Source of the DNA: an uncultured Succinatimonas sp.
GTDB lineage: Bacteria > Pseudomonadota > Gammaproteobacteria > Enterobacterales > Succinivibrionaceae
Direction: 5' to 3'
NCBI RefSeq assembly: GCF_905203285.1
Contig: NZ_CAJKVK010000049.1
Location: 1 to 14,998 of the forward strand
DNA: 14,998 bases
Positions 5,135-12,062 of the stretch are shown here, piece by piece. Each line of letters begins with the position of its first letter. Within the stretch, counting starts at the first letter, position 1. Under the pieces are notes generated by a model. That model ran no database searches. It worked only from the letters and a program-made list of their open reading frames with translations, and had not been told where the DNA came from. The position numbers and the translations under genes are program-made.

Positions 5135-7618
5135 ATGCAGAAACAAAGTTTTGATATTGTCGGTATGTCCTGCGCGGCCTGCGCCGCGCGCATTGATAAG
5201 GCGGTTAGGGAAGTAGACGGGGTTAATGATTGTAACGTTGCGCTTTTAAAAAATCGTCTTACGGTTATTTTTGATGAAAGCAAAGTAAGTGATGAAATTA
5301 TAAAGCTTGCCGTGAAAAACGCAGGCTATACGGCTCTTGACTCAACTGGCAAGTCATTTGCCGCAAAAGCTGATGATAAAGCAGTTAAGGCACAGAAAAG
5401 AAAGCTTATTTTAAGTATCTTTTTAACTCTTGTCCTAATGTCCGTTTCGATGGGGCCGATGTTCGGGCTAGTCCTGATAAAAGATGCGCTAATAAACGCT
5501 TTATGCCAGCTTGCGCTGACGCTATTTATCATGTTTATTCAGCGCGATTACTTTAAAAACGGTTTTAAAGCTTTACTGCATTTTTCTCCCAATATGGATT
5601 CATTGGTGGCAGTAGGTGCCGGAGCTTCTTTTTTATTTTCTCTTTTTTCTTTATTAAACCTTAAACAAGGCGACAGCTATACGGTTTTACATCATGAAGT
5701 GCCGCTTTATTTTGAGTCGGTCGCGACGATTTTGATCTTGGTTTATGTCGGTAAATATTTTGAGCAAAAGGCAAAATTGAAAACTACCGATGCTGTTGTA
5801 AAGCTCATGGATCTTTCTCCTAAAACCGCACGCGTAAAACGCGGTGACAAAGAGATCGTTATCAATGCCGACAGTCTTAATGCAGGAGATATCGTTATTT
5901 TAAAAGCTGGTGAAAGCGCGCCTTGTGACGGCAAAGTAATATCGGGTAATGCCTTTTTTGATGAAAGTGCGTTAAGCGGAGAAAGCCGTCTTGTCAAAAA
6001 AGAAAAAGGAAGCAATGTCTTCACCGCATCGATTTTAAGTCAGGGATATATTGAGCTTGAGGCAACTGCGGTCGGTGCTGATACCACGTTTTCTAAAATT
6101 ATCGCTTTAATTGATGAGGCAACTACCAAAAAGGCACCTATAGCTAGAATTGCCGATAAAGTCGCAGCTTATTTCGTCCCTTTTGTGATTATCGCGGCTT
6201 TAATTACTTTTGTTGCCTGGTTGTTATTAGGAGCATCTTTTGCTCTAGCCTTAACCTTTGCCGTAAGCGTATTGGTGGTTTCATGTCCTTGCGCTTTAGG
6301 TCTAGCCACTCCTACTGCCATCATGGCGGGAACCGGCAAGGCGGCAAGTTACGGAGTTTTGTTTAAATCTCCTGACGCCATTGAAATTCTGCATAAGGCC
6401 GATACGGTAATTTTTGATAAAACCGGAACTTTGACTTACGGCAAAATGGCGGTGCGTTTTATCAAATCTCAGGATAAAGCGCTTGAAAGCATTAATTTGA
6501 TGATGGCAAAAAGTCTTGAGGAAAAAAGCGATCATCCGCTTGCCAAAGCAATAGTGGCAAAAGCTGATGTGCTTGGGCTTATAAGTTTTCCCGTTACAGC
6601 CTATAAATTAAATGACGGTCTGGGAGTTGAAGGCTTAATCGGTGATGATCATTATTATTTAGGCGGAACGCGTTATCTTTCGTATTTAAATATAGAAGTA
6701 AGCGATGAAGACAACAACGCTATTGCCGCTTATGAAAAAGACGGATTTACCGTTTTATGCCTCATTAAGGAAAAGTCATTGCTTTGTCTTTTTGCAATTG
6801 GGGATGACATTAAGGAAGAAGCTTTTGCGACGGTAAAAAAATTAAAAGAAGAAAATATAAAAACCGTGATGCTGACGGGCGACAGCAACGGATCGGCAGC
6901 TGCCGTTGCGAAAAAACTTGAGCTTGATGAATACCGGGCAGGGCTTTTACCTAAAGACAAAGCCGATATTATTAAAGATTATCAGGATAAAGGACATGTC
7001 GTTGCGATGGTCGGTGACGGTATTAACGACGCTTTATCCCTTACTGTTGCCGATGTCGGAATCGGCGTATCGGGAGCAAGCGATATCGCGTTAAGCTCTT
7101 GTGACGCGGTGTTGATGAAAGACAGCCTTTATGACGTGATCACGGCAAAGGTAATGTCAGGTAAAACCATTAGAAACATAAAAGAAAATCTCTTTTGGGC
7201 TTTTATTTATAATGTTATCTGCATTCCGATGGCAGCCGGCGTTTTTTACTCAAGTTTCAATTTACGCTTAACCCCGATGCTTGCCGCGCTTTTGATGAGC
7301 ATGAGCTCTTTATGCGTGGTGACCAATGCTCTGCGCTTGACGACAACCAAGGTTGAGCGTTATGCAAAAAATGTTGTGGATTTAAACACTAAGGAGAACA
7401 TCATGAAAAAAGAAATTTTAATTGACGGCATGCACTGCAATCATTGTACCGCATCGGTAAATAAGGCTTTAGCCGCATTGCCGGGCGTCAGTGATGTTTT
7501 GGTTTCCCTCGAGGATAACAAAGCCGTATTGAACGTAGGATCTCTGATTAACGATGAAATGCTAAAAAGCGTTATTGAGGCTTTGGGCTTTAAAGTTACC
7601 GCAATTAAGAATCTATAG
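5135..7618 (+). CDS. copA: Cu(I)-exporting P1B-type ATPase with N- and C-terminal HMA domains (CopA-CopZ fusion)
   Basis: This 827-residue inner-membrane pump exports cytoplasmic Cu(I). The N-terminal HMA domain has Cys13-Ala-Ala-Cys16. The core has SGES (281-284), Cys384-Pro-Cys386, DKTGT (428-432), His467-Pro468 and GDGIND (627-632). The helix-7 Tyr692-Asn693 and helix-8 Met721-x-x-Ser-Ser are the P1B-1 copper signature. The usual ATPase end (N-A-L-R-L, 731-735) is followed by a linker of about 20 residues and a complete second HMA domain with Cys768-Asn-His-Cys771 (757-827). That domain has its own ribosome-binding site and ATG inside the frame. The gene follows the zinc pump by 65 bases with no terminator, so it is probably co-transcribed; the Lrp-type gene begins two bases after its stop. 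Confidence 0.94.
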   Translation: MQKQSFDIVGMSCAACAARIDKAVREVDGVNDCNVALLKNRLTVIFDESKVSDEIIKLAVKNAGYTALDSTGKSFAAKADDKAVKAQKRKLILSIFLTLVLMSVSMGPMFGLVLIKDALINALCQLALTLFIMFIQRDYFKNGFKALLHFSPNMDSLVAVGAGASFLFSLFSLLNLKQGDSYTVLHHEVPLYFESVATILILVYVGKYFEQKAKLKTTDAVVKLMDLSPKTARVKRGDKEIVINADSLNAGDIVILKAGESAPCDGKVISGNAFFDESALSGESRLVKKEKGSNVFTASILSQGYIELEATAVGADTTFSKIIALIDEATTKKAPIARIADKVAAYFVPFVIIAALITFVAWLLLGASFALALTFAVSVLVVSCPCALGLATPTAIMAGTGKAASYGVLFKSPDAIEILHKADTVIFDKTGTLTYGKMAVRFIKSQDKALESINLMMAKSLEEKSDHPLAKAIVAKADVLGLISFPVTAYKLNDGLGVEGLIGDDHYYLGGTRYLSYLNIEVSDEDNNAIAAYEKDGFTVLCLIKEKSLLCLFAIGDDIKEEAFATVKKLKEENIKTVMLTGDSNGSAAAVAKKLELDEYRAGLLPKDKADIIKDYQDKGHVVAMVGDGINDALSLTVADVGIGVSGASDIALSSCDAVLMKDSLYDVITAKVMSGKTIRNIKENLFWAFIYNVICIPMAAGVFYSSFNLRLTPMLAALLMSMSSLCVVTNALRLTTTKVERYAKNVVDLNTKENIMKKEILIDGMHCNHCTASVNKALAALPGVSDVLVSLEDNKAVLNVGSLINDEMLKSVIEALGFKVTAIKNL
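7391..7405 (+). promoter_or_regulatory. Internal ribosome-binding site and start codon inside copA
   Basis: AAGGAG (7391-7396) stands six bases before an in-frame ATG (7403-7405). It is the strongest Shine-Dalgarno match in the operon and lies exactly at the boundary between the ATPase and its C-terminal CopZ-like domain. The same bases also encode K-E-N-I of the fusion linker. Confidence 0.55.
7403..7618 (+). CDS. copZ: Possible separately translated CopZ-like copper chaperone (internal start in copA)
   Basis: If translation begins at the internal ATG, the product is a 71-residue free HMA protein with Cys-Asn-His-Cys at residues 12-15, the size and fold of the CopZ copper chaperone. CopZ delivers Cu(I) to CopA or to copper sensors. 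The amino-terminal sequence M-K-K-E-I-L-I-D-G-M-H-C is what an independent CopZ usually looks like. It is in frame with the ATPase and no stop codon lies between them, so the domain is certainly made as part of the long protein. Production of the free form is inferred only from the good ribosome-binding site. Confidence 0.45.
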   Translation: MKKEILIDGMHCNHCTASVNKALAALPGVSDVLVSLEDNKAVLNVGSLINDEMLKSVIEALGFKVTAIKNL

Positions 7619-7620
7619 AT

Positions 7621-8091
7621 ATGTCATTAAAACTTGATGAAGCTGATTTATTAATCATTGCGCTGCTTCGTGACGAGGCGCGCTTATCGCTTCGGGATTT
7701 AGGATGTAGGGTAAATTTGTCGGCCCCTGCCGTATCGGCGCGCCTTAAACGGCTTGAAGACGCCAAAATTATCGAAGGGTACCGCGCTGTTATAAGTTTT
7801 GATAAATTTGCTCTATCGCTTGAGGCGGTAATATCGGTTAAGGTTCTGCCTGCTGATTTTGAGCGTTTTGTCGATGAGATGAAAGCATTACCTTGCGTAA
7901 GCTCCTGCCTTAAGGTTACGGGAGATTTTTCCTATATGCTTACTGCAGGATTTACCGGGGTTAAGGCACTTAATCACTTTGTTGAAAGGTTAAATGCCAA
8001 ATACGGTATGACCAAAACATCAATAGTACTTAATAAAGAGATTGCGCCGCGATCGCCTTTTACTTTAGATGATTTAAAGGCAGAAAACTGA
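7621..8091 (+). CDS. Lrp/AsnC-family transcriptional regulator
   Basis: This 156-residue DNA-binding regulator has a winged helix-turn-helix at about 5-55 (L-S-L-R-D-L then L-S-A-P-A-V-S-A-R-L-K-R-L-E-D-A-K-I-I) and a RAM/AsnC ligand-binding domain at about 66-145, with the familiar V-T-G-D-F-S-Y motif (residues about 99-105). Lrp-family proteins form octamers that usually sense amino acids. It follows the copper pump by two bases and has no clear ribosome-binding site, so its translation is probably coupled to copA. That makes it part of the metal operon by position, but no metal-binding cluster is obvious in it. It could control the operon, an amino-acid gene elsewhere, or only share the transcript. 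Confidence 0.88.
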   Translation: MSLKLDEADLLIIALLRDEARLSLRDLGCRVNLSAPAVSARLKRLEDAKIIEGYRAVISFDKFALSLEAVISVKVLPADFERFVDEMKALPCVSSCLKVTGDFSYMLTAGFTGVKALNHFVERLNAKYGMTKTSIVLNKEIAPRSPFTLDDLKAEN

Positions 8092-8124
8092 TAAAAAATC
8101 GCTTGATAATTTAATGTATAAAGG

Positions 8125-8143
8125 CAACCGTCAGGTGTTTTTT
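8125..8143 (+). terminator. Weak candidate terminator after the metal-efflux operon
   Basis: CAACC (8125-8129) and GGTG (8134-8137) pair with one bulged A around a GTCA loop, and six T residues follow (8138-8143). The stem is short, so termination may be partial. Confidence 0.35.
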
Positions 8144-8225
8144 AGGTACAATATTGCCGGATAATTTGAAGCTGTTTTTTAGCTTGAAAGCTTTTTGCTG
8201 TAAAATCGCTCTTTTTGTAAATAGA

Positions 8226-8245
8226 TGACTTAATTTGTAAAGTCA
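8226..8245 (+). promoter_or_regulatory. Inverted repeat in the nifU leader
   Basis: TGACTT (8226-8231) and AAGTCA (8240-8245) are perfect arms around eight bases. The half-sites, with an upstream ATAG and a downstream CAGG, recall IscR type-1 boxes, but the halves are five bases too far apart for that consensus. It may be an operator for the nifUS operon. No convincing -35/-10 pair was found in 8092-8312. Confidence 0.3.
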
Positions 8246-8312
8246 GGTTTTGCAGTTAAAAGGAATTTAAAAGAATTTAGAAAATCCGCTAAGGACAACG
8301 AGGATATTTGAT

Positions 8313-9227
8313 ATGTGGGATTATTCAGACAAGGTTAAAGATCATTTTTTGCACCCACGCAACGCACGTGTTATTGAAGATGCCAATGCTATCGGCGATG
8401 TCGGTTCGATTATTTGCGGTGATGCTTTGCGTTTGATGTTGAAAATCAACCCGACCACCAATGTGATTGAAGATGCCGCTTTCCAGACTTACGGTTGCGG
8501 CAGCGCTATCGCTTCATCTTCTGCATTAACCGAAATGCTTATCGGCAAGACCTTGGAAGAGGCTGAAAAAATCACTAATCAGACCATCGTTGATTATTTA
8601 GGCGGATTGCCTCCTGAAAAGATGCATTGTTCGGTAATGGGACGCGAAGCCTTGGATGCGGCCATTGCCAACTATCACGGCAAGAGCTACGAACAGGCTC
8701 ATGATGACGGTGAAATCGTATGTCATTGCTTCGGCGTCGGCATCAATAAGATTAAAAAGGCCGTCTGGGAAAACCATTTGACTACCGTTGAGGAAGTTAC
8801 CAATTACACTAAAGCAGGCGGCGGCTGTCAGTCATGCCATATGCGCATTGAAGAGATCATTGACGAAGTTTGGGTAGATCTTGAAAAGTGCGGCGTACCT
8901 CGTCCCGGCTTTACCCCGACCCCGATTCAGGGTATTAAGATCAACGTTTCAACCGAGCCTGCAGTCTCTGCAAGCGGTGCGGCTTTAGATGAAGCTACTT
9001 TAAAATCTCCGATTTATGACAAGGCCGTAAGCGTAATCAAGGAAGTTGCCGAAGGCCTTAAAAAAGACGGATCCGATGCCGAGCTCGTTGCAATTTCAGG
9101 TGATACCGTTACCGTAAAACTGTCAGGTGCCGTGGCTGTCGGTCTTATGCAGGATATGACATTGTCCTTTATTGCAAAGAAACTTACAGAAGCTGTCGGA
9201 CATGAAGTAAAAGCCGTGGTTCGTTAA
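8313..9227 (+). CDS. nifU: NifU-type Fe-S cluster scaffold protein, C-terminal domain without CxxC
   Basis: NifU is a cytoplasmic scaffold on which sulfur from NifS and iron are built into clusters. The 304 residues hold three regions: an IscU-like domain (about 1-125) with Cys35-Gly-Asp37, Cys62 and Cys106; a Bfd-like permanent [2Fe-2S] domain (about 133-180) with Cys137-x-Cys139 and Cys172-x-x-Cys175; and a NifU C-terminal domain (about 233-304). In canonical NifU the last domain carries G-A-C-x-x-C, which holds a [4Fe-4S] cluster. Here that stretch reads G-A-V-A-V-G-L-M (272-279), so both cysteines are absent. GAGGA (8300-8304) is eight bases before the ATG. The gene is 15 bases upstream of nifS. 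With no nitrogenase genes around, it most likely serves general Fe-S assembly. Confidence 0.93.
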   Translation: MWDYSDKVKDHFLHPRNARVIEDANAIGDVGSIICGDALRLMLKINPTTNVIEDAAFQTYGCGSAIASSSALTEMLIGKTLEEAEKITNQTIVDYLGGLPPEKMHCSVMGREALDAAIANYHGKSYEQAHDDGEIVCHCFGVGINKIKKAVWENHLTTVEEVTNYTKAGGGCQSCHMRIEEIIDEVWVDLEKCGVPRPGFTPTPIQGIKINVSTEPAVSASGAALDEATLKSPIYDKAVSVIKEVAEGLKKDGSDAELVAISGDTVTVKLSGAVAVGLMQDMTLSFIAKKLTEAVGHEVKAVVR

Positions 9228-9242
9228 TTAAGGAATAGTTAG

Positions 9243-10487
9243 ATGAGAGATGATGAATTAGGCGTAGGCAAGGGCATTTACCTTGATAATAACGCCACTA
9301 CGAGAATCGATCCTAAAGTGGTTGAAGCAATGATGCCGTATTTTAATACTTATTACGGTAATCCTTCTTCTCAGCACGGCTTCGGTTTGGCAGTTGACAG
9401 AGCGATAAATCATGCCCGCGAGCAGGTTGCGGATTTGCTCGGAGCCGCTCATCCTGATGAAATTATTTTCACTTCATGCGCTACCGAATCTGACAATACC
9501 GCAGTTTGGACTTCATTGTTCACGCAAAAAGACAAAAACGAAATTGTTACTACCAAGCTTGAACATCCGGCTATTTTGGATACCTGTTCATTTTTGTCAG
9601 GCCGCGGTGTCGAGGTTAAGTATTTAGGCGCCAATAGCTTAGGCGATATCGATCCTGCAGAATTTGAAAAACTGTTAAGCCCGAAGACCGCATTGGCTTC
9701 TATTATGTGGGCTAATAACGAGACCGGTAATATTTATCCCGTACCGCAGATGGCAGAGATCGCAGCTGCCCATAATGTCGTATTTCATACCGACGCGGTT
9801 CAGGCGGTAGGCAAGATCCCTATTAATCTTAAAGATACCAAGATTAATATGCTTTCCTTCTCGGGACATAAGCTTCATGCGCCTAAAGGCATCGGTGCTT
9901 TGTACGTAAGAAGAGGCACCCGCTTCATTCCTTTTATGCACGGCGGTCATCAGGAACGCGGACGTCGCGCCGGTACCGAGAACGTACCTTATATCGTCGG
10001 TTTAGGAATGGCCTGTGAGCTTGCAAAATCTCATCTTGATGATTTGAATACTCGCGTAAGAGCTTTACGTGACAAGCTTGAGCAGGGCATTGTCAACACC
10101 ATTCCTGAAGTTATCGTAACCGGTGACAAGACTCATCGTACGCCTAACACCTTAAATGTCGCATTTAAGTTTGTTGAAGGTGAGGCAATCCTGCTTATGC
10201 TAAATGAGTACGGAATCGCCGCTTCATCCGGATCTGCCTGCTCTTCAGAATCACTTGAGCCTTCGCATGTTATGCAGGCTATGGGTATTCCGTTCTCAGC
10301 CGCTCACGGTACCATCCGTTTCTCATTGTCGCGTTTTACGACCGAAGCTGAGATTGATGAAGTGCTGCGCGTATTGCCCGGTATTATTCAGCGTCTGCGT
10401 GATTTATCACCGTACTGGAATGAGAACAAGCCTAAACTCATTAATGCCGATCATGAGTTCGATCCTGACAGTGATGAGCGTCATTGA
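9243..10487 (+). CDS. nifS: NifS-type cysteine desulfurase
   Basis: This PLP enzyme converts L-cysteine to L-alanine and leaves a persulfide that supplies sulfur to NifU. The 414 residues keep the class-V fold landmarks: N-N-A-T-T near residue 17, His108 (L-E-H-P-A), Asp184 and Gln187 (H-T-D-A-V-Q-A-V-G), the PLP lysine Lys210 (S-F-S-G-H-K), R-x-G-T-E-N (242-247), and the persulfide-forming Cys333 in S-G-S-A-C-S-S. The short loop around Cys333 is typical of group I desulfurases (NifS/IscS). The C terminus ends in an acidic tail of about 15 residues. AAGGAA (9230-9235) is seven bases before the ATG. It is the last gene of the nifUS operon and is followed by a strong terminator. Confidence 0.96.
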   Translation: MRDDELGVGKGIYLDNNATTRIDPKVVEAMMPYFNTYYGNPSSQHGFGLAVDRAINHAREQVADLLGAAHPDEIIFTSCATESDNTAVWTSLFTQKDKNEIVTTKLEHPAILDTCSFLSGRGVEVKYLGANSLGDIDPAEFEKLLSPKTALASIMWANNETGNIYPVPQMAEIAAAHNVVFHTDAVQAVGKIPINLKDTKINMLSFSGHKLHAPKGIGALYVRRGTRFIPFMHGGHQERGRRAGTENVPYIVGLGMACELAKSHLDDLNTRVRALRDKLEQGIVNTIPEVIVTGDKTHRTPNTLNVAFKFVEGEAILLMLNEYGIAASSGSACSSESLEPSHVMQAMGIPFSAAHGTIRFSLSRFTTEAEIDEVLRVLPGIIQRLRDLSPYWNENKPKLINADHEFDPDSDERH

Positions 10488-10531
10488 TAAAATTTTGCTT
10501 TAGTTTTAAAGCTCTGATGTTTTATTAGAAT

Positions 10532-10559
10532 AAAGCCCCGACATACTGCCGGGGTTTTT
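10532..10559 (+). terminator. Rho-independent terminator of the nifUS operon
   Basis: CCCCG (10536-10540) and CGGGG (10550-10554) form a GC-rich core that A-T pairs and one G-T pair extend to nine base pairs, with a nine-base loop. The T tract is 10555-10559. The opposite strand has CTTTATT after the stem, so it may also stop the convergent gene. Confidence 0.88.
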
Positions 10560-10560
10560 G

Positions 10561-10588
10561 CATTTTAAAAGCAAAAAAATCTTTGCTT
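10561..10588 (-). terminator. Candidate terminator of the threonine aldolase-like gene
   Basis: On the minus strand, AAGCAAA and TTTGCTT pair over seven bases (plus coordinates 10582-10588 and 10569-10575) and are followed by T-rich sequence. It begins 16 bases after the stop codon. The stem is AT-rich, so the stronger hairpin behind it may act as backup. Confidence 0.5.
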
Positions 10589-10603
10589 GAAATAAAAATT
10601 AAC

Positions 10604-11629
10604 TTACAAAATTTCTTTTAGTTTTATCAGCTCGTCTTGTGTGGTTGCCCAGCTGGTGGCAAAACGGATGACACTGCTGTTTTCATCGTATTTTTCCCAG
10701 AATCCGGTTGCTACATGCTCCCTGAGCTTTTGAAGCTTGTCATTGCTTACAATGACAAACTGTTGATTGGTAGGGGACTTTAAGAAAAACTTAAATCCTT
10801 TTTTCTCCAGAATTTCAATTAATTGATGAGCCGAGTCAATGGCGTTTTTGCTTATCTTAAAGTACAGATTATCAGTAAACAACGTATCAAACTGGATGCC
10901 GATAAGACTGCCTTTGGCAAGCAGCGCCCCATGCTGTTTGACTCTGGTTATAAAATGACTAGGGGCATTATTGCGGGTAAAAACCAAAGCTTCACCGCAT
11001 AATGCTCCTACCTTGGTGCCGCCGATATAAAAGGCATCGCATAAACGGGCAAGTTCCGGTAAGGAGACGTCATTTTCCGTACTTGCAAGGGCATATCCTA
11101 AGCGTGCTCCGTCAATATAAAGAGGAATTTTGTATTCTTTACAGATTGCGTAAATAGCGTTAAGTTCGGCTTTTGAATATAAAGTGCCGTATTCGGTGGG
11201 TTGGGAAATATAAACCATACCGGGAAAAACCATATGCGGATAGTTTTCATCAGCATAGAAAGTTTTTAAATAAGCGCTTAGATCTTGTGCGTTTATTTTT
11301 CCCAAATGTGCAGGAAGAGGCAGGACTTTATGTCCGGTGTGCTCAATGGCTCCTGCTTCATGAACATTAATATGTCCGGTTTGAGCGGCAATCACTCCCT
11401 CGTAGTCTTTAAGCATGGTTGCTATAACGACAGCGTTTGTTTGAGTGCCGCCGACTAAAAAGAAAATATCTTTTGCATCCGTAGCGCATGCTGCGGCAAT
11501 TTTTTGTTTGGCTGTTTTGGAAAATTTATCTTCACCGTAGCCTGCAAAAGGATCTTCATTTAATTTATAAAGCGCGGATAAAATTTGAGGGTGAGCGCCT
11601 TTTATATAGTCACTTTCAAAAGAGAGCAT
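10604..11629 (-). CDS. Low-specificity threonine aldolase-like PLP enzyme (beta-eliminating lyase family)
   Basis: This 341-residue cytoplasmic enzyme of the aromatic amino acid beta-eliminating lyase/threonine aldolase fold is expected to split L-threonine or L-allo-threonine into glycine and acetaldehyde. Visible landmarks are G-Y-G-E-D near residue 30, the phosphate-binding G-G-T-Q-T-N (60-65), His90-Glu91 (V-H-E-A-G-A), the PLP-pyridine Asp173 (Y-I-D-G-A-R-L), and the PLP lysine Lys206 (G-G-T-K-V-G-A). It belongs to a branch distinct from E. coli LtaE, so the exact substrate is not certain. AAGGAA on the minus strand (11642-11637) lies seven bases before the ATG. It is a single gene facing nifS, closed by terminators. 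Confidence 0.85.
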   Translation of the reverse strand: MLSFESDYIKGAHPQILSALYKLNEDPFAGYGEDKFSKTAKQKIAAACATDAKDIFFLVGGTQTNAVVIATMLKDYEGVIAAQTGHINVHEAGAIEHTGHKVLPLPAHLGKINAQDLSAYLKTFYADENYPHMVFPGMVYISQPTEYGTLYSKAELNAIYAICKEYKIPLYIDGARLGYALASTENDVSLPELARLCDAFYIGGTKVGALCGEALVFTRNNAPSHFITRVKQHGALLAKGSLIGIQFDTLFTDNLYFKISKNAIDSAHQLIEILEKKGFKFFLKSPTNQQFVIVSNDKLQKLREHVATGFWEKYDENSSVIRFATSWATTQDELIKLKEIL

Positions 11630-11883
11630 GAGTAAATTCCTTAATGGTTTTTTTTGACTAGTCTAAACTTTTTTGTACATTTTTGTGAAAAGAGAAAAAT
11701 AAATAAAAATTCTGTAGTAAAGAACGATAACTGCAAGTTCTAATCCTAACGCGGATCACAATATGGAACAAAGAAACGGTAAAAAGTCATCTGATCGCTT
11801 GATCTTAGTGCATGCAAATCAATAACATTAAATTAAAGGATCTTTCTTTTTCAATTTTTTTTGAAAATCTTGTCTTTTTAATT

Positions 11884-11920
11884 AAGTTTGCAAAGGCTTT
11901 ATTTTTGTTTGCAAATTTTT
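11884..11920 (+). repeat. Two TTTGCAAA palindromes 21 bp apart, terminator-like stem
   Basis: The self-complementary octamer occurs at 11887-11894 and 11908-11915, exactly 21 bases apart. Paired with each other they give an AU-rich stem of up to 11 pairs with a 13-base loop, followed by five T residues. This may be two operator sites on one helix face or a leader attenuator. Confidence 0.35.
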
Positions 11921-11942
11921 GATTGTTTCTTTTCTCTTTATT

Positions 11943-11962
11943 CCGGAAAAGCAAATTTCCGG
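11943..11962 (+). repeat. Hairpin or dyad in the importer leader
   Basis: CCGGAAA (11943-11949) and TTTCCGG (11956-11962) are perfect seven-base arms with a six-base loop, AGCAAA. No T tract follows, so it is not a terminator. It stands about 100 bases before the ATPase start. Confidence 0.4.
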
Positions 11963-12062
11963 CTTGAGATGTAATTAGTTAATTTAAGTTTTGCCGCTTA
12001 ATCTGCAATTTTTTTGCTTGAGAGAGGTACTTTTACTTTTTTATCGGAAATACCTAACGCTA

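Larger units (their letters stand above)
11630..12062. other. 433-base intergenic region before the ABC importer
   Basis: No convincing gene is present. A possible minus-strand promoter for the aldolase is TTCACA (11689-11684) with TAGACT (11665-11660). A possible plus-strand promoter is TTGACT (11654-11659) with TACATT (11676-11681) at a 16-base spacing, which would give the importer a leader of about 370 bases. Four GATC sites fall within 11754-11842. Two hairpin-forming stretches lie at 11884-11918 and 11943-11962. A 20-codon frame at 11763 has no real ribosome-binding site. Confidence 0.5.

Noticed and set aside
5245..5251. T TTA AAA slippery heptamer in frame inside the first HMA domain of copA, recalling E. 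coli copA frameshifting
   Set aside because: A -1 shift here would stop after about eight codons and leave a 47-residue product that lacks the end of the HMA fold. No downstream stimulator was evident. The position differs from the E. coli site, which lies after the domain.
8221..8250. Canonical IscR type-1 site
   Set aside because: The half-sites look similar, but the gap between them is about ten bases instead of five, which would put the halves on opposite helix faces.
8313..10487. Nitrogen-fixation gene cluster
   Set aside because: nifU and nifS are present, but no nifH, nifD, nifK or other nif-specific genes are near; a general Fe-S role is more likely.
11763..11825. 20-codon open frame starting at ATG 11763
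   Set aside because: No adequate ribosome-binding site, no recognisable peptide features and no coding context; frames this short are common by chance.
11991..12062. TTG-initiated 24-residue extension of the ABC ATPase
   Set aside because: There is no ribosome-binding site, and the added residues do not resemble the family, whose proteins start right at the M-I-E-F-K-N segment.
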